Source: Krasilnikovozyma curviuscula (taxonomy: Eukaryota; Basidiomycota; Tremellomycetes; Cystofilobasidiales; Mrakiaceae). From it: DNA of 29,558 nucleotides. The DNA is taken from assembly GCA_014825775.1 (NCBI GenBank), contig MVAQ01000249.1, forward strand, positions 1 to 29,558, written 5' to 3'. Both the position numbers and the translations under genes were made by a program. How positions within the stretch are numbered: the first letter of the stretch is position 1; every line of letters begins with the position of its first letter. The notes beneath the pieces are model-generated. The model ran no database searches. It worked only from the letters and a program-made list of their open reading frames with translations, and was not told the origin of the DNA. Below, piece after piece: positions 1 through 10,448 of the stretch.

Positions 1-1107
1 CATTTGGAGCTGCTCCAACTGCAGCTAAACCTGCCGCTGCGCCCACAAGCAGTCTCTTTGGCGCCGCTCCCAAACCTGCGGAACCTGCAGCTGCTGCTCC
101 AGCTGCTGCCTCTTCTTCGCTTTTCGGCGCTCCAAAGGCTGCTGAATCAACTCCTACCGCTACACCAGCTGCGACTTCCCTCTTTGGTGCCAAACCGGCA
201 ATCACCACTTCAGCAACCCCCACCACCGCCCCCGGCGCCGTCGCTGGTAAGACGGGTGGCTTCTCTCTGACTCCGTCAGCGACGGCAGCTCTAGCGACGA
301 CGCCCTCAACTCTTCCAGGCGCTACTGCTACCACCACATCCACTGCGTCAGAAGCAGCTCCATCTCTGCTGAAGGGAAAGACTATGGAAGACATTGTCGC
401 AACTTGGTCTAAGACGCTCGATGCCGAAACCAAGGAATTCGCTCGTCAAGCTTCTGAGGTTAAGGAATGGGACAAAGTCCTTATTGAGAACGGTAACCAG
501 ATCTCGAGATTGTACAGCCAGGTGTTAGAAGCCGAGGCGACGAACAAAGTCGTCGAGGAGAGCGTTGCGTATATCGAGGGACAGCAGAATGAGTTGGAGC
601 AGATGTTGGATAGATTTGAGAGACAGGCGGAGGAGATTAGTAATACCGGTGGAAAGGGTGCTGGGTTTGGTGCGGCGGATGGAGAAAGAGAGCGATCGTG
701 AGTGTTCTCTTCTCCTCGTCAATCTCTCTCGATACTAACTGCATTTATGTTGTCACTTCAGGTATCAACTTGCCGAGTCGCTCCACTCTCAACTCAGCTC
801 GCTATCTACGTCTCTTTCGTCGATGATTTCTGACGTTAACCTCCTCTCGTCATCCTCACCAACAGCCAAAGAAGAAGAAGAAGACCCAGTGTCCCAGATC
901 TCCGCAATCCTCAACGCTCACTTGGCTTCTTTACAATGGATCGACGGCGAGACGGAGAGAATGTACTCCAAGGTTGGCGAGGTGGAGAAGAAACTGGTCG
1001 AGGCGGGTGGAAGGATAAGCGGTGGTAGCTTGAACGGCAGTTTGGGCGGATCGCAGCTAGGTAGAAGCACGATCGGTGCTGGGCGATTTGGATCGTCGAG
1101 GCGATAA
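1..1107 (+). CDS. NSP1: Nucleoporin NSP1 (Nup62 family), 3' part
   Basis: Central-channel nucleoporin; in the nuclear pore, Nsp1/Nup62 supplies FG repeats for transport-factor binding and a C-terminal coiled coil that assembles with Nup57/Nup49 and Nup82. The gene enters the window open at its 5' end. Exons: 1-697 and 762-1107; intron 698-761 has GTGAGT, a CTAAC branch and TTCAG. The frame starting at base 3 gives an Ala/Pro/Thr/Ser-rich stretch with repeated SLFGA motifs (FG repeats) to about base 370. The Nsp1_C domain follows: LKGKTMEDIVATW, then a long heptad-like helix ending in EGQQNELEQMLDRFE. After the intron comes YQLAESLHSQL and a second helix ending ETERMYSKVGEVE, then a Gly/Ser-rich tail stopping at 1105-1107. 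Order and motifs match the family closely. Only the amount of N-terminal FG sequence missing is unknown. Confidence 0.93.
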
Positions 1108-1137
1108 AGTACAAAAGCTGTGTATTGCATGTACTTT
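1106..1137 (+). terminator. Inverted repeat at the NSP1 stop/3' UTR
   Basis: AAAGTACA at 1106-1113 is the exact reverse complement of TGTACTTT at 1130-1137, with a 16-nt loop. It begins on the NSP1 stop codon. It could fold in the 3' UTR and influence 3'-end formation or mRNA stability, but no canonical AATAAA is linked to it. A perfect 8-bp palindrome, AAGTACTT, lies about 45 bases further on. The function is a guess. Confidence 0.25.
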
Positions 1138-2224
1138 TGTTATTGTCTCTCTTGCCGTCTTGGTCTTCTGATACCACTTGAAAGTACTTATGCATAAAGT
1201 GCTTAAGTAGTCTCTTGTTCTTTAGAAGGGCTTCTCTGCCATCACAGCGATTCGATGACAGGCCTGACCTCTTCCGCCTGAAAGTCATGAGTGGGCGTTT
1301 GAGCTGCAACTCGGCAGAAGAAAACCAAGCGCCGTCAGTGATCGAGGTTGAAATAGGTTTTGGCACTGAAACAGACTTACTCGTTCCAGGACAACTAGGT
1401 GGAGAGATAGTTAGAGCCATACTAAGTGGACGATTGGGTAACGGACTGAAATGAAGTGAAGGACAGTATCCAGTTGACGATCAGATCCAAGGTCTTTGAA
1501 GTTCTGATTTCGGCTGAGAGCACCAGAGGAATTCAACACGTTGTGTTCATTAATTAGGAACGATGTTCAAGTACGGTCGCTATACCTCTACCCTTCTTCT
1601 GAAGCTCCAAAGTACACTATGATGAATTCCTATCCTTCCAAGACATACGAGGTGTTTGATTTGATCGACACCTCTGCAGACCGCTTTCATCACCAATTGC
1701 ATCATGACGGGCATCTCCATCGCCTTCAGCTCCATCCTACGTTGGAGTTTGGCAGGAAAACAACAACATGGGTGAAGAAGAATCCGACTTGGAGACCTAT
1801 ACAGAGGAAGTAGTCGACTGTGTTGATGTGAGATTTGAAAGAACGAATCGCCTCCATCAAGAATACTCGATTCACATCTTGTTAAACTTAGGGTCGGGTA
1901 CATTTTTTTCCCTTGGGTTTTCATCTCCGTTTCAATCTGGTGAAGTAGCGAAGGAAGTTCAGTTTAAGGTTGGCGAACAGTGTATGATATCTCAAGAGTC
2001 TTTACACAAACCTATCCGTCAGATTCATCAGAAGGCTGGAAACAATGCAGATATTGTTCATTGTTTGATAACAACAGGACTCATTCAAAGAGGTGCAATT
2101 TCTATTCTTTATAGTGGCTTTATCTTCCTCCCAGTCCACACCAGATTCCCTTTCCACTTCATTCCTCTCGCAAAGTCATCAACTCATCTTGCTTGTTTGA
2201 GCTTCAGCTTCAAGACCATCAGAT
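1138..2224. other. 1.1-kb stretch without a recognised gene
   Basis: Between NSP1 and the aldo/keto reductase I recognise no conserved protein and no RNA gene. Open frames exist on both strands (for example + 1768-2256, 162 codons; - 1580-1924, 114 codons), but they overlap each other, have unremarkable composition and show no domain. The 162-codon frame runs past the reductase start in another frame. The last 120 bases are pyrimidine-rich, as expected of a fungal promoter/5' leader. This stretch may hold the reductase promoter, a fast-evolving orphan gene or a non-coding transcript. Confidence 0.5.
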
Positions 2225-3606
2225 ATGCCATCCATCTCTACCGTCCCCAATGCTAAGCTGAACACTGGAGCAACCATCCCTTTGCTCGGTTAGTGCTGAC
2301 GTGTTTCTGTTAAGAGCTTACTAAGTTGGAAATGAACCCTTCTTTTTTGTTTGATTTTGTTTGCTGCAGGGTTCGGTACCTTCACAGGGTTTGGTGAGGA
2401 CGATGACACCCAAAGGAAGGTTGACTTGGTTTCCTTTGCTCTTAAGGTCAGCCGAGTGATAAAGATATTGAAGCGTTTCAATGGATGCCTGACGCTGTTT
2501 TTATGCTCCTTATTGTTAGAGTGGGTACAGACACATAGACACAGCAAGTATATACAAATGTGAGACCTCAGTGGGGAAAGGAATCAAGGCTTCAGGTGTT
2601 CCAAGGGAAGAGATCTTTCTTGTTACCAAGAGTGAGTGGAATGTGCCGATCTCGCTTGACTGCTACTCTACTGAAACAACTGACAATTCTTCCTGTGGAA
2701 AGTCTGGTGAGAATACAGGAGACTCTTCAGTCCATTCAGTTCAAATGTTGAAAGTCTATTATGTTTCTCAGGAATAACCGAAAGGGTGACGCTCGAGCTG
2801 CTATCGACGAAAGTCTCGCGCGACTTGGCGTGAGCTACATCGATCTGCTTCTCATACACTGGCCAAACGCTCAAGACTCGAATGGAGATGATACCCCCTA
2901 CGGTACCCAGCCTGACTTCAACACTTGCTGGAAAGAGATGAGCGATGTTTTCCGCGAAGGCGGAAAAGTCCGAGCGATTGGTGTCTCCAACTTCTCCAAG
3001 AAAACATTGGAGGAGCTATTTGAGAAGGGAGGCAAAGATGTTGTTGTGCCTGCAGTCAATCAGTCAGTCATCTAATCACACTCTTGTACATGTGACCCAT
3101 TGACTTCAACCTGGATCCCTGTGACTGGCAGAATAAACCTTGAGCCTAACCTCCCCCAATTTGAAGAAGTGTCATGGATGGAATCAAAGGGAATACATGT
3201 CACGGCGTGGAGCCCACTGTGAGTTCAGCTCTGTTTGTAGACATTGGCGACGAAGTTGACTAACCAGAATTTCTTCCATCACAGCGGCGGACGCCAGGGT
3301 AACAACACCCTCCTCACCGATCCAGATATCACCAAAATCGCAGAAGCGAAAGGTTGCTCTGTTGGCCAGATCCTCATTGCCTGGGGTATTCAAAGAGGGA
3401 CTTCAACAATTCCATCTTCCAATAGCGAATCTCGCGCCATCCAGAATGGAACGCTTGTTCAGCTCGGCGAAAGCGAGATGAAGCTGTTGAATGAGAAGCA
3501 TAAGGACCCTGAGAACCCCCGTCGAATTCCCAAAGGGAGCAGTAAAACTAAGAAAATTCTGGGATGGACTTTCGAGGAAATGGGGTGGTCTCATTACGAG
3601 GACTGA
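2225..3606 (+). CDS. Aldo/keto reductase (NADPH-dependent carbonyl reductase)
   Basis: Predicted cytosolic AKR-superfamily (beta/alpha)8 enzyme reducing aldehydes/ketones with NAD(P)H; the substrate is unknown. Seven exons: 2225-2288, 2370-2446, 2520-2631, 2703-2706, 2772-3062, 3132-3218, 3285-3606, giving 318 aa, the usual AKR length. The catalytic tetrad is visible: Asp54 in GYRHIDTA, Tyr59, Lys84 in LVTKIWNN, and His115 in LLLIHWP. Further family marks are [20 protein letters not shown], the VTAWSPLG strand, and the cofactor-binding C-terminal IPSSNSESR; the protein ends [14 protein letters not shown]. The KIWNN motif is only restored by splicing in a 4-nt exon (2703-2706). The usual IPKS lysine of the NADP-binding loop is Ser here. 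It is convergent with the RasGAP gene, 195 bp apart. Confidence 0.9.
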
Positions 3607-3801
3607 TCGCAATGTCATTTTGTGTCACCGCTTATTATAGTTGCTTCAATCAGCATCATGGCAAAATTAAGATAGAATTGTATAATAGCTGATGTACGAG
3701 CAAAAACAACAAACTCCGAAGCACCCCGGAAGAAGAAGAAAGGAAACTCCATACAAAAACATTATCAAGCTCGTCAAGTCTTCTTCAATCAATTAAGGTA
3801 C

Positions 3802-6800
3802 TTATTTGAAAAGTTGTTTGAAGAACCCGTCCTTCTTTACCTTGGTGCTTGAATCCAGATCCGACAACCCGTCCTGATCAAAGATAAGTGGGATCGGAGC
3901 CATCTCAGACTTTCTGGTGTCTACCCATCTTTGTTCACTGAACAGGTAATCTGTTTCCATTTTTTCGGGTACGTCTGAGATGTTGACAGGTAGTGACGGT
4001 CGTCGTCCGCCATTGCGGAGTGAGAGTGAGGAAGGTGGAGAGGCATCAGAGGGAAGCCTCAGCCGTGAGGCTTCAATTTCAGCCGATGGACGATGATGTT
4101 GCTTAGCAAGGAAATTGACGGTTTGGGAACGCTGGCGTACAACTACTGGGGCAGTAGGTGGATCAGAGAAGTCAGAGTAGAGAACTGGTGGAGTGTCCAG
4201 TTGACCAGAACTAGGATGAGGCGGGAAAGTCAGAAATCACATTTGTCTTGACGAAGAAAGAATAGTGGAATAGATGATTCACTTTGGAGGATCTTGAACA
4301 AGTCCAACCCGCCTCAGTTCCTCCTTCTTCACCGACAAAGCAGCTGTCAGTAGCGGAGATTGTTCAACGTCCAGTTCGCCAGAAGATGTTCTCCTGGACG
4401 AGATTTTGAGGGATGATCCGCGAATGATGTTTCCGGTAAGGATGCTGAAGAGCAGTCCAAAGCTACGTGAGATTCAAACTCCAGTTTCAAAATATGAAAA
4501 AACCTCACGCGTAGGATTCCGCAAGATCGATTCCATGAATATTAGATGTGGATTCAACGTGAAGAGTAGGCTTTTCTGACGAGACTGAAGAGAGATACGC
4601 CGAAATTGAATCACCGTCGTCTATCACTGGAAGCCCGTCCGAATCGTCCACCGGCGATGACACAGAGAAGACGAAGTCAATCAAAGCACCGCGATTCTTT
4701 ATCTGCCAACCCTTCATTATCTCCATATACGGCTCTTTTGATGACGCACCCTCCGCCAGATTAGCAAGACCTTGAAGTGACTTGGCGAGCAGCGTCAGTG
4801 TCCGTTGTACACCATCTGAGGGCCGTGAAGGAACGAGTGAGAACGGTGGGAGATAAGGATTCAGTATAGCGGGAGTGATGAGTCGAAGAAAAATGAAGCT
4901 AACGAAGAGAGAGGAGAAGTTAGCAAACTGCAGTCAGCGAGACAAACTGAAGAAGTTTACGCCGATAGTCCTCGAACTGCAAGTTCCACTCTGTCCTTTT
5001 GATTGAGCCCTTCATCCTCACTGATCCCATTTGAAACGCTTGTTATCACTGCGAAGATCCTCTTAAGAACATTCGGTACCCTATCCCTCTGCAGATAAAT
5101 CTGGTTCCAGATCTTGTCTACCAGCTCCGTCAACAAGCTAGCTTGAGAATGTGAACCACCAAACTCTATCCGCGCTGGATCTATCTCAATGTGGATTTCG
5201 TTCTGGACGATGTGCCGGATGACAGATCCACAACAGAGTTCCAGAAAATCCGGGAGAAGAAGAACGCGAAGAGAAGATTCGACGACTTTAGTAAAGGCAG
5301 TATTTCCGCGAAATATGGTTTTGGAGTCTGTTAAAGTAGAAATTTGAAATAACATCAGCATTTAAGCCAGATCTCAAATGGAAATGAAGGACAAACTCTT
5401 TGCTTCGCTCTTGGCGACGCTTTTCACAAAGTCGACCAGAGTTCCATCCAGGAGTTTGATCTTCACAATATGGTCAACCGAAGAAGCGAGATCGAAAGAG
5501 TTCAAATCAATTTCCTCTACGGGTTTGAGGAGTGCCTGAGGGAGGATATATAAAAAAAAGATGCTATGAGCAAACGCGAGGTGGGTGGATTGATAGCGAT
5601 TACTCACGATGTTAAGCTCATCGTATTCCCTCAGAGGCATGATCACAGTCTCATTCCAAACCGCCTTCAAGTATACTTCTCCCATTATTGGCCCATAGAG
5701 CGAGTTCGAGTGAAGCGGGAACCAGCCGTCGATCCTGTAGGACGAGAAAAGACTAGTGAGTGAGGGTATCAGGTCAGCATACATTTCAAACTCTCCTCAC
5801 ATTTCACCTCTCATCATGGTCTTGATGGCTACATTCGCAGTCGCAACTGTTTTACCCTTCCCATTCCTCAAAGCAACGACGCATTTATCAACGCCTTCAC
5901 CCACGCCTTTGAAGCTGAAACTCTCTCTCCAACTTATCGATGCAGCAGACGTTGATGAAGAGGAAGATGGAAACGCCCGCTTCCAGGAGGTTTTTGAGCT
6001 GATGATTCCGTCAAGAGAGATCTTGAACTGGTACCTGTCCTCGGCATTTCCCTCCCCGTTCGGCTGATGACTGGTGTTGCTCAGCAAGAGACTAGGATCG
6101 ATGTTCATGAATGAAGGTGATGGCGACATTGCTGTAAAATCGTTCTGCGAAGGTGAAGAGTCCGACATTTCTTGGCTTCGAAAGCTGTGGCCGGATTCTG
6201 ACACCGAGGGGAACGATGACTCAAACATCCTCCTAGACGAATTGGACCCTGTACCGTAGTCGCTTGGAGCAGGTGAAAGTGGTGCTGTCTGTATAATCGT
6301 CTCTGGTAATGACGAGTTGAGAGATGTTGAAAGGTTGAGGTTTCGGACGTCGTGAATAAAGAGTTCGAACGTCCTCTTCGTTCGAAATAGACCTCCGTCT
6401 GGGTACGTTGATGCCGCTAGCGATTCTAAGGTAACTACTTGCACTGACTCTTCTTCAGCTAGAGCAGCTACGTGAGGTGTTTGCGGTGTTTGAGGGCGAA
6501 ATGATGCTGCCGATGTGGATGTTATTGAAGTCGGCGGTTCGAGGTTGACGCCATAGATGTCGTTCTGACAGAAGGACCCAAGCAGTGCCTGCCAAGCAGT
6601 CATGTGCCTGAAAGACGGGAACTGGAGGTAGATTGGATCACCATATCCAAGCATCGAAGATGGCGACGCCCGTCCTTCCCTGCTCCTTCCTCCTCCGAGC
6701 GACGACGACGACCGCTTCATAGCCGCGCTCGATGGTTGCCTGACCGAATTGCTCTCCATTGATATTTCATTTAGACTTGACATCGAGAAAGAAGCTTGCG

Positions 6801-7688
6801 TTCCTGGAGAGGGAGGGAATTCGCTGGGAAGTTTAGTGGTGAAGTATGCGGCTGCTGGGGAGCATATCGCCAACACGTTGCGTTTTTCTGGAATGAACAC
6901 TGAAGGATTCATATGTTGAATTATGGTCGCTTGGAGCCCATGGAGAGGTATGTCGTAAAGTAGAAACTTTTCCTAACGTCCCAAGAAAAATTGATGTTAG
7001 CGAATCGAGTTAATTGAATTAATAGCATGACGTTTCACCTCTGTATACACCATAAGAGAGGCGGTTAGTGTTCGAAGTATACACCTGAATAACATAGAGC
7101 AAGACGATCAGCCATTAGCGCAAGGGTTTCAGGTGATGTTTGTCGATGTAGATCCTTACATAACTGGCCGTTCCATTGCTCCATTTGCTCCTATCTTCGG
7201 CAGAGAATACAAAGAGAGTTTCTCTAGAGGATCCAAGGTAAACCATAGAGTCAGTCAAAGGGAAAAGAGCGGGAAGTGGCGCCTCCTTCAAAGAGAAGAA
7301 GGGCGAAGCGGCATACCTTTGATTTTCTTGTCTCCCGGGCTGTTTCCATTGCTGCTCGGAATCCAATTTGAAGGAGACGAAGGGTGAGAGGGCTCCCTCT
7401 TCTCAAGCTTCCTCCTTGAAGGTTGGAGTTGCAGTTTCTAGAACAAGCAGCAAGAAACCGAACATAAGCAAATCTACGCGCTTTGGGATATTTCATTCCA
7501 TCCAAGGAAATTTCCTGTGGGATATAACGGACCTTGACAAGCCCTCCAGCAAGGTTTGATGAGCTTGGACTTGATGTGAAAGCCGGTCGAGCAGTGAGAA
7601 TCTCGTTCAGTCGAATGCTGAATTCCTGGTCCAACGGCGCTGTCGATCCATTACTCGTACTGCTGCTCGACGTCGACGCTACAGCCAT
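3802..7688 (-). CDS. Ras-family GTPase-activating protein with C2-like region (Bud2/Cla2 type)
   Basis: Predicted GAP that switches off a Ras/Rap-like GTPase. Eleven exons (5'->3'): 7688-7533, 7437-7317, 7223-7160, 7084-7039, 6972-5801, 5734-5608, 5535-5397, 5327-4961, 4898-4509, 4462-4283, 4210-3802; all phases agree and give about 1056 aa. Domains: Ser-rich N-terminus; a region with LTASLMVYTEEKFLLYD that may be PH-like; a Ser/Pro-rich stretch; C2-like strands up to GWFPLHSNSLYGPIMGEVYL; then the RasGAP domain. The arginine finger is Arg615 in TIFRGNTAFTK, and the FLR motif is FIFLRLITPAILNPYLPP (Arg736). The tail is disordered and ends KKDGFFKQLFK. Size and C2+GAP order fit Bud2/Cla2 (a Rsr1 GAP) better than Ira/neurofibromin, but I cannot prove orthology. 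Introns 1 and 2 are the weakest; the intron at 4463-4508 is only 46 nt. Confidence 0.85.
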
Positions 7689-8221
7689 TCCTCCCAAAGC
7701 CACTGTCCAGCAGAGAAAATGAATAGGGCAATGTAAGTAACGTTAGAAGAGGCAAAAATTATTAACAACAAACATAGGCTCTCCTGAGGTTGGTCTCACG
7801 ATGAAACGCATAGTGAAGTAAATTGAACTCACCCCAGCTTCTGCTCCAAGACTATCGATTGACACGAGACAACCAGTACCACTAAGAAACCAAAGATTAA
7901 TTTTCAGTGAATGCTTTGGTGTATGCTAGTCCAGCAGTAGTGACCGTTTGAGTTGCAATCGATTCTCGCTTGGTAGGTGGTGATAGGGGCAAGCGGCGGA
8001 TGGGGACCTGCTTTCCATCTTTGTTCTGGTTTAGTCTGAGAGAAATCAGTTTGAAGCTGGAACGACGAATAGCCCTTGTTTTCGTTTGCATTCGGTTTAA
8101 AAGCTGCTGCTTAGTTCAACTTTCTGACTGGAAGACAAGCTAAAGAAAGGACAACATAACTGATGTAGAGTACATTTCAACTTTCGTAACTGTTCAAACC
8201 CACTAAAAATGATTAAAAAAA
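7689..8221 (-). other. RasGAP 5' leader with two candidate introns and a spliced uORF
   Basis: No separate gene is recognised here. On the minus strand, two introns with fair signals can be drawn: 7944-7882 (GTCACT...TTCTTAG) and 7832-7703 (GTGAGT...GGACAG). If both are removed, an ATG at 8016-8018 opens about 48 codons that end just past the proposed RasGAP ATG (7686-7688), in another frame. An alternative 64-codon frame (8091-7897) has no recognisable domain. The region is therefore best read as leader/promoter of the RasGAP gene, and perhaps the 3' UTR of the tail-anchored protein gene upstream. Confidence 0.4.
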
Positions 8222-10127
8222 TCAACCGGCAATCAAATCCCTCACCCCTCTAATCCATCCACCCCCAGCCGCTCTTAGCCTGCTCCTTGCATCCCCACCA
8301 GCAGCTCCTACTGCGTTCCCGATTCCAAGAGCACGACGCCGTCTGAGGAACCCAATCATGGAGAGGATCAGGAGGATGACATAGCCCATTGAGCTTGACG
8401 TTCTGTTTCGTGCGATTACCCCGAGGACAGCACGGAATCTGTTTGAAAGGAGCGCAACGAATGTGGTTGATGAGGGCGCAGTGGAGGCAGTGGAGTTGCT
8501 GCTGGTGCTGTTATTGACCCATAATGTTCGTGTTGCTGTGTTTGTAGTGGTCGTTAGTTTGGGGTGGTAGTGGTGTGGGTAATTTCCCTCTTCCTCCGCA
8601 GCGTGAAACGAGCGAGTCAATGTTCTGATCTTGTTGACAAATGTATTATCAGATTTAATGTGCTGAGGTGAGGACGAGGATGCTGATGCTGAAGATGAAG
8701 ATACTCGATTCAGAGTTGAAGACAATGATTGGTGAGACTTGAGTATACTTCCATTTCCCATCTGTGACGCCGCTGACGCCGTCGAATCGTCACCAACGAC
8801 AGTGACGCCGATTCCATTCCCTTCATATTGCTGATGGTGTTGATGTTGTTTCCCTTTGTCCCTTTCAGGACCGAGTTGCAGTCGTCGATAATTCTTTGGA
8901 GTCGCAGTCATGGTACTCTCGATACTGTCCGCTGAAGAACTTCGTGACAATGCGGGGGATGACGAAGGTGGAAAAGGCGGTGACCGTGGTGGTGGATTTA
9001 ACATGGATCGCAGTTTCTAATAGACAGCGTGAATGAGAAGGTGAGGTCAGTGAAGGCGAACGTTATTGTGCGAGTGTCAACCAGCAAAGCCTAGGGGAAG
9101 GACTCACCATCTTTGAACTCTCCGTCAAAACCTGATCCTTTGCTAGGCTAGCTTCGATAACCTCCTTACCCTCGACATCAGCACATCCAGCGATCCACGC
9201 GTCCCAACAAAGCTCGTACCCGTTCAAGCACTTGCTCAAATACCCGCACTCCTCTCCTCTGGCCCTCTTCTCTGACCCATACCTCGTCTCTCTATCAATT
9301 GCGAGTTTGGAGAGACGCATACCGATAGTGCTGTGAATAGACGAGAAGTACACGGGAAGGAGGGTCGAGAGAGTTTGACTCGATGAGAATGGTGAAACAC
9401 GGCGTGAGGTGAGAATCAATGTATGGATGATGGTGGGTGGAATGAAGCGTATTGATTCTGTGGCCTGTGACGAGTGGAATAGAGAGCGTTTGAGTTCAGT
9501 GGCAGTAGGTAGCGGCCAGTACGTCTCAATTGAGAAATTAATGAGGTACGAGAGGAAGTCAGCTGGGGGGCTGTTCAGTGCGTTCGTTAGTTCAGGCGAT
9601 AGAGTGATGAGGTTGCTATTGCTGTTTGATTGTGATGCTATTGGGAAGTAGGAGCCATTCGCGTTCGCAGCAGGTGGCCTCCAGCTAAATGGCGGTGGTG
9701 GGGACCTGCAACCAACGGGTTCCAAGGGTCCTCGAGATGATGACGAGGGGTGTCTCTTTAGGAAGACGTAGAGGGCTGAGGTGAGGAACAGGTTCAGAGC
9801 CTTCCTTCGAATACCATCCGTCTCGAGTGCCTCCGCTTCGTCGGTCGTCTTGGTTGTCATCCCGTTCCCATTCACGTGCTTCTGTTTGTCATCCTTGAAG
9901 GCCTCTTTGTCATCCGATCCATACTCAAACCAGATTCGCTCTACAGGCGGGATGAGGCCAAAGAGTTCGACCAGAAGCAGAAGGGATTGCTCGTACTGTC
10001 GGGATAAGAACCTCTCCGTTGCCAAATTGGTCAATTCTCTCATTCTGAGTCGCTTTGATTTGGACTGGGAGTAATAATATGGTGGTGGTTGGCTGTTTCT
10101 TCGTCCTGTAGATATTCTTCGTACCAT
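8222..10127 (-). CDS. Putative tail-anchored membrane protein (possible Pex26/Pex15-like)
   Basis: Two exons, 10127-9108 and 9016-8222, joined in phase 0 (ATG|GTGAGT ... TATTAG|AAA), give about 604 aa. The start is the ATG followed by VRRISTGRR; the frame is open a little further upstream but without another ATG. The N-terminal third has a helical, TPR-like stretch (RELTNLATERFLSRQYEQS, then LLLLVELFGLIPP). The middle is predicted helical with Ser/Pro linkers. Residues about 380-500 are Ser/His/Thr-rich and disordered. One hydrophobic segment (MGYVILLILSMIGFL, about 550-564) is followed by RRRR and a roughly 40-residue Arg/Gly-rich tail. A single C-terminal helix with a basic tail is typical of peroxisomal tail-anchored proteins such as Pex15/Pex26, which recruit the Pex1-Pex6 AAA complex. 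That assignment is inference from architecture only; mitochondrial or ER tail-anchored proteins remain possible. Confidence 0.6.
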
Positions 10128-10448
10128 TGAGACCCTAATCAACTCATTTCTTCAATCTGGGATGTAGTTCACGTCCGGCTCGCGATTTAGCGCCCTGGAG
10201 GTAACAGGGCAGTTCGACCCATTCTTCCATGAAATCGCAAAATAATACAAATAGATAAATTAGCCTTCGATATACCATACTGTCTAGTATCCAACTAAGA
10301 AATACAAAGATAATCTAGGATTTTCCATGTTTTCGAGTCAAGGAAATCCCCCCCGCACGACCTTTTTTTCTTTGTCCGCTTAAATAGTTCCTCCAACTGC
10401 ATCTTCCTTCTTTTCACCGTTTGAAACAGCGTTCTCTCATTCAGTAAA
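10128..10448. promoter_or_regulatory. Divergent promoter between the tail-anchored gene and ILV1
   Basis: The 321 bp separate two divergent start codons. On the ILV1 side there is a TATA-like TTAAATAG at 10380-10387 (about 60-70 bp upstream of the ATG), preceded by a C/T-rich tract and followed by a CT-rich leader. GAGTCA at 10335-10340 matches six of the seven bases of the Gcn4/AP-1 site TGAGTCA, which would suit an amino acid biosynthesis gene. The evidence is motif-level only. Confidence 0.35.

Noticed and set aside
911..1420. Minus-strand 169-codon open frame
   Set aside because: It overlaps the certain last exon of NSP1 on the other strand and has no domain; an antisense shadow.
7251..7703. 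Minus-strand continuous 150-codon frame as one RasGAP exon
   Set aside because: It begins at a GTG, and its downstream part does not lead into the next exon. Splicing at 7532/7438 and 7316/7224 gives consistent phases into the conserved part.
8676..8700. GATGCTGATGCTGAAGATG-like short repeat
   Set aside because: Low-complexity coding sequence for a Ser/Ala run in the tail-anchored protein; no independent repeat unit.
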